From CAKSFT01 sp045544615 (GTDB lineage: Bacteria; Bacillota; Clostridia; UBA1381): 64,000 nt of DNA. Each line of letters opens with the position of its first letter. Position 1 is the first letter of the stretch. Positions 27,061 through 35,512 of the stretch are shown piece by piece. The notes under the pieces were generated by a model. It saw only the letters and a program-made list of their open reading frames with translations, was not told where the DNA came from and did no database searches. Position numbers and translations under genes: made by a program. The stretch spans positions 138,202 through 202,201 of the forward strand of contig JAZPZI010000027.1 in assembly GCA_045544615.1 (NCBI GenBank), given 5' to 3'.

Positions 27061-27474
27061 TTATTTATCTTTTAATAAATCTCTGATTTCTGTCAAAAGA
27101 ACTTCTTCTGCTGATGGTTTTGGCTCCTCAGGCGGTAATTCTTCTTCCTTTTTTTGGAGCTTTTCGTGGAATTTGTTGATTGCAGTAACCATCATAAATA
27201 CAACAAATGCAATAATTACAAAATCAATAATTGCCTGAATAAATGCACCGTATTTTACAGCAACCTCTTCTGCAACCTCTGTTTTCTCTGCAATAACCCA
27301 CTTTAAATCTGCAAAACTAACCTTACCGGTCAAGCTACTGATAAGTGGTGTAATAATATCATTTACGAGTGATGTTACAATCTTTGTAAAAGCTGAGCCG
27401 ATAATAATACCGACTGCCATATCAATAACATTTCCTCTTGCGATAAATGTTTTAAATTCTTTGAACAATTTCAT
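27061..27474 (-). CDS. mscL: Large-conductance mechanosensitive channel MscL
   Basis: 137 residues with the amphipathic N-terminal helix (KEFKTFIARGNVIDMAVGIIIG), first transmembrane segment with the pore-lining AVGIIIGSAFTKIV, a periplasmic-type loop, the second transmembrane segment (IIDFVIIAFVVFMMVTAIN) and the C-terminal helix bundle with KKEEELP and LLTEIRDLL. It forms a pentameric safety valve opened by membrane tension. It lies 17 bases behind glyS and four before the rhamnosidase gene. Confidence 0.96.
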   Translation of the reverse strand: MKLFKEFKTFIARGNVIDMAVGIIIGSAFTKIVTSLVNDIITPLISSLTGKVSFADLKWVIAEKTEVAEEVAVKYGAFIQAIIDFVIIAFVVFMMVTAINKFHEKLQKKEEELPPEEPKPSAEEVLLTEIRDLLKDK

Positions 27475-27491
27475 AGTTTAGCCTCCTATAA

Positions 27492-28883
27492 TCAGAACTC
27501 TAACTTTTCTTCAAGGAACTTTTCAAGGTCTGCAATCTTAATTCTCTGCTGTTCCATTGTATCTCTGTCACGAACTGTAACACTTTCATCAGTTTCAGAG
27601 TCAAAATCATAAGTGATACAGTAAGGTGTTCCGATTTCGTCCTGTCTTCTGTATCTCTTACCGATTGAGCCAGCCTCATCATATTCGCAGTTGAACTTCT
27701 TGATAAGGTCTTCGAATACCTTTGTAGCACCTTCTGAGAGCTTCTTTGATAAAGGCAATACTGCAGCCTTAACAGGAGCTAATGCCGGATGCAATCTCAT
27801 AACTACTCTTGAGTCGCCTTCGCCCAAATCTTCTTCATCGTATGCTTCAACTAAGAACGCCAATGCAACACGGTCAGCACCTAGTGACGGTTCTACGCAA
27901 TAAGGAACATATCTTTCATTTGTAATTGGGTCGATGTATTCCATGCTTTCTCCTGAACAGTTCTGATGCTGCATAAGGTCATAATCAGTTCTGTCAGCTA
28001 TACCCCAGAGTTCTCCCCAACCAAACGGGAATACAAACTCGATATCGGTTGTAGCGTTTGAATAGTGTGAAAGTTCTTCAGGTGAATGGTCTCTGAATCT
28101 TACATTTTCTTCCTTGATTCCCAATGACAAAAGCCACTTCATGCAGTAGTCTTTCCAATAAAGGAACCATTCCATATCTGTTCCAGGTGCGCAGAAGAAC
28201 TCAAGTTCCATCTGTTCAAATTCACGTGTACGGAATGTGAAGTTACCCGGTGTGATTTCGTTTCTGAACGACTTACCAACCTGACCGATACCAAATGGAA
28301 TTTTCTTTCTTGTTGTACGCTGAACGTTCTTGAAGTTAACAAAAATACCCTGCGCAGTTTCCGGTCTTAAATATACAGTAGATGATGTGTCCTCTGTTAC
28401 ACCCTGGAATGTTTTGAACATGAGGTTGAATTGACGAATATCGGTGAAGTTATGCTTTCCACATTCCGGACAACAAATGTTGTGTTCGTTTATGTATTCA
28501 ACCATCTTTTCGTTGCTCCAGCCATCAACTGTCAGGCTCTCACCATTTGCAAAAGCAAAATCTTCGATGAGCTTATCTGCACGGTGGCGTGCCTTACACT
28601 CTTTACAGTCCATAAGCGGATCAGAAAAGCCGCCAACGTGACCTGATGCTACCCAGGTCTGAGGGTTCATCAAAATCGCACAGTCAACTCCTACATTATA
28701 TTTTGATTCGTGGACAAACTTTTTCCACCAAGCTTTTTTAACATTATTTTTAAATTCAACGCCGAGCGGGCCATAATCCCAAGTATTAGCCAAACCTCCG
28801 TAGATTTCACTTCCCGGATAGATATAACCTCTGCCCTTACAAAGTGAAACAATTTTTTCCATTGTTTTTTCAGTGTTTTTCAT
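27492..28883 (-). CDS. glyS: Glycyl-tRNA synthetase, single-chain dimeric type
   Basis: A 463-residue class II synthetase of the eukaryote/archaea-like alpha2 type found in many Clostridia: SLCKGRGYIYPGSEIYGG and TWDYGPLG at the N-terminus, a zinc-binding insertion (CKECKARHRAD, CCPECGKHNF), motif 2 FRNEITPGNFTFRTREFEQME, motif 3 GADRVALAFL, and the C-terminal anticodon-binding domain. A promoter lies 34-62 bases upstream. No T-box leader is seen. Confidence 0.95.
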   Translation of the reverse strand: MKNTEKTMEKIVSLCKGRGYIYPGSEIYGGLANTWDYGPLGVEFKNNVKKAWWKKFVHESKYNVGVDCAILMNPQTWVASGHVGGFSDPLMDCKECKARHRADKLIEDFAFANGESLTVDGWSNEKMVEYINEHNICCPECGKHNFTDIRQFNLMFKTFQGVTEDTSSTVYLRPETAQGIFVNFKNVQRTTRKKIPFGIGQVGKSFRNEITPGNFTFRTREFEQMELEFFCAPGTDMEWFLYWKDYCMKWLLSLGIKEENVRFRDHSPEELSHYSNATTDIEFVFPFGWGELWGIADRTDYDLMQHQNCSGESMEYIDPITNERYVPYCVEPSLGADRVALAFLVEAYDEEDLGEGDSRVVMRLHPALAPVKAAVLPLSKKLSEGATKVFEDLIKKFNCEYDEAGSIGKRYRRQDEIGTPYCITYDFDSETDESVTVRDRDTMEQQRIKIADLEKFLEEKLEF

Positions 28884-28916
28884 AAGTTATTCACCTTTCT
28901 TCTAATCATTGTTTTT

Positions 28917-28945
28917 ATTTTAACAGAAAAAAAGCTAAAGGTCAA
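28917..28945 (-). promoter_or_regulatory. Promoter of the glyS-mscL-rhamnosidase unit
   Basis: TTGACC, 17 bases, TAAAAT on the minus strand; the leader to the ATG is only about 25-30 bases, too short for a T-box. Confidence 0.65.
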
Positions 28946-28986
28946 GCCATTTCATACCTTTTATTGAAAAAATAAGGTAAATTTTC

Positions 28987-29015
28987 TTGACAAATAACCA
29001 TTCTTGTGATAAAAT
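28987..29015 (+). promoter_or_regulatory. Promoter of tRNA-Leu
   Basis: TTGACA, 17 bases, TAAAAT; a consensus -35 as usual for stable RNA genes, about 43 bases before the tRNA. Confidence 0.75.
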
Positions 29016-29058
29016 ATCTCAAGTCGGCAGATAAATATAAGTTTTATCGCCCAAATAT

Positions 29059-29142
29059 GCGCCTGTGGCGGAATTGGCAGACGCGCTAGACTTAGGATCT
29101 AGTGTCACCGACGTGAAGGTTCAAGTCCTTTCAGGCGCACCA
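29059..29142 (+). tRNA. tRNA-Leu, anticodon TAG
   Basis: An 84-base tRNA with acceptor stem GCGCCTG/CAGGCGC, discriminator A and encoded CCA, anticodon stem-loop CTAGA-CTTAGGA-TCTAG (anticodon TAG, reading CUA and probably other CUN codons), a long class II variable arm, and T loop GTTCAAGTC. Read by eye; stems pair completely. It has its own promoter and terminator. Confidence 0.95.
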
Positions 29143-29148
29143 AAATAT

Positions 29149-29177
29149 TTCCCTGACCAAAAGGTCAGGGATTTTTT
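29149..29177 (+). terminator. Intrinsic terminator of tRNA-Leu
   Basis: CCCTGACC-aaaa-GGTCAGGG followed by ATTTTTT, eight bases after the CCA end. Confidence 0.85.
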
Positions 29178-29191
29178 CATCAAAAATAATA

Positions 29192-29220
29192 TTGATTTAT
29201 TTTCAAAAAAATGGTATACT
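29192..29220 (+). promoter_or_regulatory. Promoter of rubrerythrin
   Basis: TTGATT, 17 bases, TATACT, about 32 bases before the ATG, which has an AGGAGG ribosome binding site. No Fur/PerR box is evident. Confidence 0.65.
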
Positions 29221-29252
29221 ATATAATATAAAAATCAAAGGAGGATTTTAAA

Positions 29253-29786
29253 ATGGAATTAAAAGGTTCAAAAACAGAGAAAAACTTGATGGCTGCTTTT
29301 TCAGGCGAAAGTGAAGCAAGAAATAAGTACACATATTTTGCATCAGTTGCAAAAAAGGAAGGCTATCAGCAGATTGCTGCAATCTTTGAAGATACCGCAA
29401 ATAACGAAAAGGAGCACGCAAAGCTCTGGTTCAAGGCTTTAGGTGCACTCGGTCATACTGCAGAAAATCTCTTAGCAGCCGCTGAAGGTGAAAACTATGA
29501 ATGGACTGATATGTATGCAACATTCGCAAAAGAAGCCGAAGAAGAAGGCTTTACAGCATTGGCTACACAGTTCAGAATGGTTGCCGAAATCGAAAAATCA
29601 CACGAAGAACGCTACAGAAAGCTTCTCTCAAATGTAGAAATGCAGAAAGTTTTCGAAAAGAGCGAAGAAACCATGTGGGAATGCCGTAACTGCGGACACC
29701 TTGTTATGGGCAAAAAAGCACCGGAAGTTTGTCCTGTTTGTGCACATCCTCAGAGCTACTTCGAAGTAAGAAAAGAAAACTACTAA
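29253..29786 (+). CDS. rbr: Rubrerythrin
   Basis: 177 residues: a ferritin-like four-helix bundle with the diiron ligands in FSGESEARNKYTYFA, NEKEHAKLWF and EIEKSHEERYR, followed by a C-terminal rubredoxin-like domain (CRNCGH, CPVCAHPQSYF). It reduces hydrogen peroxide with electrons from NADH through rubredoxin partners and protects anaerobes from oxygen. It is monocistronic between its promoter and a terminator. Confidence 0.95.
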   Translation: MELKGSKTEKNLMAAFSGESEARNKYTYFASVAKKEGYQQIAAIFEDTANNEKEHAKLWFKALGALGHTAENLLAAAEGENYEWTDMYATFAKEAEEEGFTALATQFRMVAEIEKSHEERYRKLLSNVEMQKVFEKSEETMWECRNCGHLVMGKKAPEVCPVCAHPQSYFEVRKENY

Positions 29787-29792
29787 AAAACC

Positions 29793-29820
29793 AAAAAGCA
29801 CGCCATATGGCGTGCTTTTT
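29793..29820. terminator. Bidirectional terminator between rubrerythrin and the radical SAM-associated gene
   Basis: AAAAAGCACGCC-atat-GGCGTGCTTTTT, a near-perfect palindrome with A and T tracts, between convergent genes. Confidence 0.85.
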
Positions 29821-30477
29821 TCATAATAAAACTTTATTCTCTTTTGTCAACATCCTGTTTCTATGTACAGTATAGAATGTCGGCAAAAATCCTTCGATGT
29901 ATAACTTCATCGCATCAATTACAGTATCAGGCTTTAAGTTGTATTCATTGCCTGCCGAGAGAATCATTTTGAGCTTTAATCCTCCATCTGAAAACTCAAG
30001 TTTTTCAATCGAGAAAATGTGCGGTCTGATATCTGCTTCCTTGATACCGCTTTTACTTTTTTTCATTACATTGAGAGTCTTATTTTTCAAAAACTCATCA
30101 ATCGAAATATCAGCATCAGTTTCGATATCAACAATATATTCTGCACGGGAAAGCTTTTTGAAATCATAGCGTTTATCGACGTCTTTTCTGACATCAAGAA
30201 TCTCAAATCCTGGGGGCATACCGTTATTTATAGTTTCTTTAATAAATTTTTCGTCATTGTCGCCTGCAATACCGATTTTCATATATTCACAGTCCGATGT
30301 TACACCTACCGACAAAGGCATCGCAACCGTCATAATCGGGTGCGGATTAAAGCCTTGCGAGTACTCCATAGGAAGATTAACTCTTCGCATAACACGATGG
30401 ATAAACCGCACAAAATCAAGGTGTGAGATGTACTTTACCTCTTCCCCTCGTCTGTATTTTAAAACATAATTACTCAT
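29821..30477 (-). CDS. TIGR03936/DUF2344 radical SAM-associated protein
   Basis: A 218-residue protein of the DUF2344 family: NYVLKYRRGEEVKYISHLDFVR and the MEYSQGFNPHPIMTVAMPLSVG stretch are diagnostic. It is normally found next to, or fused to, the TIGR03960 radical SAM protein encoded just upstream; the joint function is unknown, with RNA or ribosome modification suggested by frequent neighbours (rng, rplU) that are not seen here. The ATG at 30475-30477 overlaps the upstream stop by eight bases; a GTG three codons earlier is also possible. Confidence 0.9.
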   Translation of the reverse strand: MSNYVLKYRRGEEVKYISHLDFVRFIHRVMRRVNLPMEYSQGFNPHPIMTVAMPLSVGVTSDCEYMKIGIAGDNDEKFIKETINNGMPPGFEILDVRKDVDKRYDFKKLSRAEYIVDIETDADISIDEFLKNKTLNVMKKSKSGIKEADIRPHIFSIEKLEFSDGGLKLKMILSAGNEYNLKPDTVIDAMKLYIEGFLPTFYTVHRNRMLTKENKVLL

Positions 30478-32308
30478 AGCATACACCTACCCCGAAACAA
30501 TTTGCACCGCATCCTGCACATTTTTCCCGGCAATTCGGCGTGGTTTGCTCTGAAAGTGCTTTTTCGTATTCCTTTTTCAGGAACTCTTTTCTTACCCCGA
30601 CATCAATATGATCCCACGGCAGAACTTCATCGAGTTCACGCTTTCTCAAATAAAAATCAGGATCGACTCCGCACTCTTCAAAGCTTTTAATCCAGTCATC
30701 GAACTTAAAGTGTTCATCCCATCCGTCAAACTTACAGCCGTTATCAACAGCTTTTCTGATAACCTTTGAAAGTCTGCGGTCTCCTCTTGCAAAAACACCC
30801 TCTAAATAGCTCGTTTTATTGTCGTGCCACATATATCTGATTCTCTTCTGGCGGATGTTTGCCTTCAGATAATCCTGCTTTCTGATTATCTCATCACGGT
30901 CAACCTGTTCGCACCACTGAAATGCTGTAAAGGGCTTCGGAATAAAGCTCGATGTGCTGACATTTATATTGATATTTTTAGCTCTTTCTTCTTTCGGTAT
31001 CTTGAAATATTCATCCAAAACCTTTGCAGAAAGGTCAGAAATTCCTGCCAGATCGGTATCGGTTTCGGTCGGAAGTCCAATCATAAAATATAGTTTCAAA
31101 TTTGTCCAGCCGCCTCGGAAAAGTCTTGCGGTTGACTCAATAATATTTTCTTCTGTAATGTTTTTATTTATGACATCTCTTAATCTTTGCGTTCCTGCCT
31201 CAGGTGCAAAGGTTATTCCGGATTTTCTTACCTTCTGAACCTTATTCATAAGCTCAAGCGAGAAATTATCAATTCGAAGCGACGGTAATGAAAGACCAAT
31301 CTTTTTTTCTTCCGTTAGCTCTAATAAATTATCAGTCAGCTCTTTTAAGCCTGTGTAATCGCTCGAGCTGAGTGATGATAATGAAATTTCTTCATAGCCG
31401 CTGCTCGATAAAAGCCTGTCAGCAAGGCATGTAAGAGTTTCGGGCTTTCTCTCACGAACAGGTCTGTAGACATAGCCTGCCTGACAAAATCTGCAACCTC
31501 TTATACAGCCTCTGAAAATCTCGAGCATTACTCTGTCGTGAACAACGTCTCCGTACGGAACAATTATGCTATCAGGTGTTTCTGCCTTATCAAAATCAAG
31601 CATAATACGCTTTCTGATGCTTGGTTTTGCATTCGGATGATTTGGCAAAATACTCTTTAGTGTTCCGTCGTCATTGTATTCAACATCATAAAGCGACGGA
31701 ACATAAATACCGTCAATTTTTGCGATTTCTTCAAGATACTCACGTCTTGATTTACCCGAACCCTTCCACGAAATATACGCATCAACAATTTCGTTCATCA
31801 TTTCTTCGCCCTCGCCGAGCATAAAGAAATCGATAAAGTCAGCAATCGGCTCTGCATTATATGCACATGGTCCACCTGCACAAATAAACGGATGAGATTC
31901 GTCCCTTTGTGCACTCCAGGACGGTATTCCTGCCATATCGAGCATATACAATACATTTGAGTAGCTCAATTCATACTGCAAAGTAAAGCCAAGAATATCA
32001 AAACTTGATACCTCATCTCCGGTTTCTAAAGCAAAGAGCTTCATTCCCTCTTTCTTCATTTCGCTTTCCATATCGGTCCAGGGTGCAAAAACTCTCTCGC
32101 AATAGGTATCTTCTCTTTTATTTAAAACGTGATATAAAATCTTCAGTCCCAGGTGTGACATTGCAATTTCGTACACATCAGGAAAACAAAAGCCAAAACG
32201 AACCTTAACCTTATCAGGGTCCTTTATACAGGCGTTGAGCTCTCCGCCTGTGTAGCGTGTAGGCTTTTGTACATTCATTAAAATTTTGTCTCGCTTATCA
32301 AAACGCAT
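30470..32308 (-). CDS. TIGR03960 family B12-binding radical SAM protein
   Basis: A 612-residue protein with an N-terminal cobalamin-binding-like domain (VRFGFCFPDVYEIAMSHLGL) and a radical SAM core whose cluster motif is GCIRGCRFCQAGYVYRP (CxxxCxxC, near residue 265), plus SLSSLSSSDY and the TFAPEAGTQRLRDVINK segment. A C-terminal cysteine-rich tail (CREKCAGCGANCFG) might bind another cluster. The family has no proven substrate. The ATG at 32306-32308 follows GGGAG by six bases; an earlier in-frame ATG lacks a site. Confidence 0.9.
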   Translation of the reverse strand: MRFDKRDKILMNVQKPTRYTGGELNACIKDPDKVKVRFGFCFPDVYEIAMSHLGLKILYHVLNKREDTYCERVFAPWTDMESEMKKEGMKLFALETGDEVSSFDILGFTLQYELSYSNVLYMLDMAGIPSWSAQRDESHPFICAGGPCAYNAEPIADFIDFFMLGEGEEMMNEIVDAYISWKGSGKSRREYLEEIAKIDGIYVPSLYDVEYNDDGTLKSILPNHPNAKPSIRKRIMLDFDKAETPDSIIVPYGDVVHDRVMLEIFRGCIRGCRFCQAGYVYRPVRERKPETLTCLADRLLSSSGYEEISLSSLSSSDYTGLKELTDNLLELTEEKKIGLSLPSLRIDNFSLELMNKVQKVRKSGITFAPEAGTQRLRDVINKNITEENIIESTARLFRGGWTNLKLYFMIGLPTETDTDLAGISDLSAKVLDEYFKIPKEERAKNININVSTSSFIPKPFTAFQWCEQVDRDEIIRKQDYLKANIRQKRIRYMWHDNKTSYLEGVFARGDRRLSKVIRKAVDNGCKFDGWDEHFKFDDWIKSFEECGVDPDFYLRKRELDEVLPWDHIDVGVRKEFLKKEYEKALSEQTTPNCREKCAGCGANCFGVGVCYE

Positions 32309-32364
32309 AGTTTTCTCCCTTATGTAGAACACGGAAATTATCCGTGCTGATTAGTTTTGCAATA

Positions 32365-32817
32365 TCAGTTCTCTGAAACATCAACCTTAGCGTCTGCTTC
32401 GGCTTTCTTTTCCTTTTTCTTTGCCATTTTGTCGCTTATTGATGAAATGACACCGTTAACCTTGTCAAAAATATCAGGTATCATTGCAACAAGCTTATCT
32501 GATGCACCACCCTGTGGAGTTGCAGGCAAAAGTTTAACAGAACCGTTTCCGACAACCATAAACGCAACAGGCTTAACATTTGCGCCACCGCCACAGCCAC
32601 CACCGAACATAGGTGAATTTTCACCTGTTGGAGTTTTCTTGGTTCCTTCAAACTCGCTTCCACCTGCTCCGAAGCCAAAGCTTACGGTTGATATCGGGAT
32701 AATAACAGTACCGTCAGGAGTTGTTACAGGATCTCCTACTATTGTATTTACATCAATCATTGATTTGATGTTAGTCATTGCTGTTTCCATCATTCCTTGA
32801 ATTGGGTGTTCTGACAT
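32365..32817 (-). CDS. gerW: Sporulation protein GerW (YtfJ family)
   Basis: A 150-residue YtfJ/GerW family protein: TPDGTVIIPISTVSFGFGAG in the conserved core, then a glycine-rich stretch FGGGCGGGANVKPVAF and VGNGSVKLLP, ending in a lysine-rich tail. In Bacillus the protein is made in the forespore and needed for normal L-alanine germination. It lies in the scpA-scpB-DUF2953-gerW order seen across Clostridia. Confidence 0.92.
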   Translation of the reverse strand: MSEHPIQGMMETAMTNIKSMIDVNTIVGDPVTTPDGTVIIPISTVSFGFGAGGSEFEGTKKTPTGENSPMFGGGCGGGANVKPVAFMVVGNGSVKLLPATPQGGASDKLVAMIPDIFDKVNGVISSISDKMAKKKEKKAEADAKVDVSEN

Positions 32818-32822
32818 AATAA

Positions 32823-33419
32823 TTACTTCCTTTCTTTATCACTTTTTCGTATTTTAAGTAAAACTTTTAGTGCTTTTATTGCTATAACGATAATGTGTGC
32901 ATTTTTGATTCTTAATATGCACTCACCGTCTATATCGAGGCATTCCCGTTCAAAGTCAGGGTTGATTTTTACCTCACAATCCTCAACCGGAATGTTTCGG
33001 TTCAAAAATCCCAAAACATTATATACCGTACCGTAGGCAGAGCCTGTTAAGATTCCGGTTTTCATCGCATCACCAAGTCCGAAGTTCATCAAAAACCTGA
33101 ACTTTTTAACCGAAAATGCGTGTTTTTTTGCATACTTTAAAATCCCGATTATATCATCCTCAATAAGCTTCACAGTCGAAAACCAGTCGGAAACCGATTT
33201 TTTCTTTTTAAGTTCTTGAGGCTTTTCTTTTTTTGTCTTTTCCTTTTTCGGCTCTTTCTTTTCATTTAGCATAAAGGTAAAGAGAAAATACCTGATTTTC
33301 AGTTCGGTCTTTTTTTCAGCGCCCTGCTTTTTGAATTCAAATACCAGATAGGTCGGAATCATAAGAAGCACCGAAATAATCAGAATAACTGAAAGTATGA
33401 TAATCAATGCTATCTTCAA
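32823..33419 (-). CDS. DUF2953 membrane protein
   Basis: A 198-residue protein with one strong N-terminal transmembrane helix (IALIIILSVILIISVLLMI), a highly charged lysine/glutamate linker (about residues 52-75) and the DUF2953 C-terminal region (NFGLGDAMKTGILTGSAYGTVYNVLGF in pieces, then KINPDFERECLDIDGECILRIK). Function unknown; constantly paired with gerW/ytfJ, so a sporulation role is an inference from context. Confidence 0.85.
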   Translation of the reverse strand: MKIALIIILSVILIISVLLMIPTYLVFEFKKQGAEKKTELKIRYFLFTFMLNEKKEPKKEKTKKEKPQELKKKKSVSDWFSTVKLIEDDIIGILKYAKKHAFSVKKFRFLMNFGLGDAMKTGILTGSAYGTVYNVLGFLNRNIPVEDCEVKINPDFERECLDIDGECILRIKNAHIIVIAIKALKVLLKIRKSDKERK

Positions 33420-33435
33420 GATTTCCTCACCTCTT

Positions 33436-33993
33436 TTACTCTTCCTCGCTCAATTCGAGTTGTTCATATTCAGGACTGATTTTTGAAAGGTCTACCTCGG
33501 GTAACTCATCAGGGGTTTTAAGACCAAAGCAACGCAGAAAATTCTGTGATGTTTTATAAAGAATCGGTCTGCCGGGAGCTTCAAGTCTTCCAGCTTCCTC
33601 AATCAGATTTCGCTCAACAAGTCGGTTAATTGCACCGTCACTGTTAACACCTCTTATGTACTCAACCTGGCCTCTTGTTATAGGCTGCTTGTAGGCAATA
33701 ATTGCAAGTGCTTCCATTGCCGCATTCGAGAGTGCCTGACGTCGTTGCTCTCCGAGTATTTCCTGAATATACGCATAATATTCAGGTCTTGAGCAAATCT
33801 GATATCCGTCGTCTATCTCAATTATCATAAGACCACGAAGATTAGTATCATATTCATACTTTAAAAGCTTTGCCGCCTCGGTGATCTCATCGACCGAAAC
33901 ATCAAGCACTACTGCAAGCTTTGCCGCCTTAACCGGCTCACCTGCTGCAAACAGTATCCCTTCAATGGCATACTGCAAATTCAAATTATTCAT
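33436..33993 (-). CDS. scpB: Segregation and condensation protein B
   Basis: 185 residues, tandem winged-helix domains: YAIEGILFAAGEPVKAAKLA at the start, and the family signature ALSNAAMEALAIIAYKQPITRGQVEYIRGVNSDGA, read in parts at about residues 85-120. With ScpA and SMC it forms the condensin that compacts and segregates the chromosome. It follows scpA by three bases. Confidence 0.95.
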   Translation of the reverse strand: MNNLNLQYAIEGILFAAGEPVKAAKLAVVLDVSVDEITEAAKLLKYEYDTNLRGLMIIEIDDGYQICSRPEYYAYIQEILGEQRRQALSNAAMEALAIIAYKQPITRGQVEYIRGVNSDGAINRLVERNLIEEAGRLEAPGRPILYKTSQNFLRCFGLKTPDELPEVDLSKISPEYEQLELSEEE

Positions 33994-33996
33994 AGC

Positions 33997-34722
33997 TTAT
34001 CTCCTGATTTCAGAGAGCATGAAATCCCGCTCGGCATCATCATACTCTGCTGTAATTCTGTTTAGTTTTATCATTTCCAAAATTGCAAGAAAAGTTGCAA
34101 TCATCTCGGGCTTTGAGTCCTCATCCTTAAAAACCGATGAAAACTTTAGCTTTTTCACGCCCTTTAGCATGTCCGATACCTTTTTTACCATATCGCTGAC
34201 AGATACTTTTTCTCTGCCGACAATACCTGCAAATGCACGTTTTTCGGGCGGTTTACGTCTGCTTTTTCTTTCAAATATCGCCTGAAAAGCATCAAACAGC
34301 TCGTCCACATCGTGGTGAATATCATATTCAGGAACGGGGAATTTAATATCCTCCGCTTCTTTAAATACCATATATCTTGACCAGAACTCGGTTTTTCTGA
34401 GTTCTTTTGATGCCTCTTTATACTGCTGATATTCCAAAAGTCGTTTTGCAAGCTCGTCTCTTGGGTCTTCTTCGTCCTCTTCCGCATCATTTTTCGGCAA
34501 TAGCATTCTTGATTTAATGTACAAAAGCTGAGACGCCAAAACTATAAACTCACTCGCATTTTCGATGTCTGCATCCTCAATTCCGACTATTGCCTCAAGA
34601 TACTGGTCGGTAATCTCGACAATCGGGATATCATAGATGCTGACTTTATTTTTAGATATGAGATGCAACAAAAGATCAAGCGGTCCTTCGAAGCTCTCAA
34701 GCTTATAACACAATTTTTCCAT
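33997..34722 (-). CDS. scpA: Segregation and condensation protein A
   Basis: 241 residues, the kleisin subunit of SMC-ScpAB. N-terminal FEGPLDLLLHLISKNKVSIYD in parts, the IVEITDQYLEAI motif, a charged middle (EEDEEDPRDELAKRLLEYQ) and the C-terminal winged helix (FLAILEMIKLNRI). It bridges the SMC heads. It starts three bases after the site-2 protease gene. Confidence 0.95.
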   Translation of the reverse strand: MEKLCYKLESFEGPLDLLLHLISKNKVSIYDIPIVEITDQYLEAIVGIEDADIENASEFIVLASQLLYIKSRMLLPKNDAEEDEEDPRDELAKRLLEYQQYKEASKELRKTEFWSRYMVFKEAEDIKFPVPEYDIHHDVDELFDAFQAIFERKSRRKPPEKRAFAGIVGREKVSVSDMVKKVSDMLKGVKKLKFSSVFKDEDSKPEMIATFLAILEMIKLNRITAEYDDAERDFMLSEIRR

Positions 34723-34725
34723 ATT

Positions 34726-35406
34726 TTACACCAAAATCCCCAAAATTCCTGATACCGAATTAAAAATCAGATTAAAGAAGAAATATACTCCTCTTGTGAT
34801 TATGGTATCAAACACGCCTGTGATTGATAAAAGCATAATGATAAGAAGCGAATAACGCTCATACTGCATAAGCTTATAATACGCCGAATTTGAAAGGAAA
34901 AGTCCAATCACACGTGAGCCATCAAGCGGTGGTATCGGGATAAGATTAAACACCATAAAACACAGGTTTCTGATTATAAACAGGTACATAAAACTGTCAA
35001 ATATACCAATAAACCAGTTCGAGGCGAATGAACCCAAAGCATTCATAATTACATACGGTATAATCCATATTATAACACCCAAAACAGCAAGCAGAAGGTT
35101 AGTAACAGGGCCTGCTATTCCAACCAATGCCATACCCTTTTTTCTGTCTTTATAATACATCGGGTTGACCTCAACCGGCTTTGCCCAGCCAAATCCTGTA
35201 AATACCATCAACAATGTTCCGATAAGGTCTAAGTGTGCCAGAGGATTGAGTGTCATTCTGCCCTGAATTCGTGGTGTTGGGTCTCCGAGTTTCATCGACA
35301 CCCAACCATGTGCAAGCTCGTGTAAAGTCAGAGCAATCAGTGTTACACAAACACTCATTATAAGATTTATCAAGCCATTTAGTCCTGAAGTTAAAAACGA
35401 AAGCAT
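34726..35406 (-). CDS. Site-2 protease family zinc metallopeptidase (M50)
   Basis: A 226-residue polytopic membrane protein with the intramembrane HExxH motif in LTLHELAHGWVS near residue 29 and the second metal-ligand motif NLIPIPPLDGSRV near residue 155. This compact form is the YwhC/rhomboid-like S2P class that lacks a PDZ domain. The natural substrate is unknown. First gene of the scpAB-gerW unit. Confidence 0.92.
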   Translation of the reverse strand: MLSFLTSGLNGLINLIMSVCVTLIALTLHELAHGWVSMKLGDPTPRIQGRMTLNPLAHLDLIGTLLMVFTGFGWAKPVEVNPMYYKDRKKGMALVGIAGPVTNLLLAVLGVIIWIIPYVIMNALGSFASNWFIGIFDSFMYLFIIRNLCFMVFNLIPIPPLDGSRVIGLFLSNSAYYKLMQYERYSLLIIMLLSITGVFDTIITRGVYFFFNLIFNSVSGILGILV

Positions 35407-35478
35407 TAAATCACCTTTTTACATATAATTATTCTATAATATTATACCATCAAATCCCAATAAAGTAAAGGGAAAAAA

Positions 35479-35512
35479 CAAAAAAAGTGGAGTATTGTCC
35501 TCCACCTTTTTT
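35479..35512 (-). terminator. Intrinsic terminator of the spoVAC homologue
   Basis: GGTGGAGGA and TACTCCAC arms on the minus strand followed by T7, immediately after the stop codon. Confidence 0.8.

Noticed and set aside
28884..29058. T-box riboswitch upstream of glyS
   Set aside because: The promoter lies 34-62 bases before the ATG, leaving no room for the specifier stem and antiterminator, and no T-box sequence is present.
32326..32345. CACGGA/TCCGTG hairpin between gerW and the radical SAM gene
   Set aside because: Short stem without a T tract; not supported as a terminator, so gerW and the radical SAM genes may be co-transcribed.
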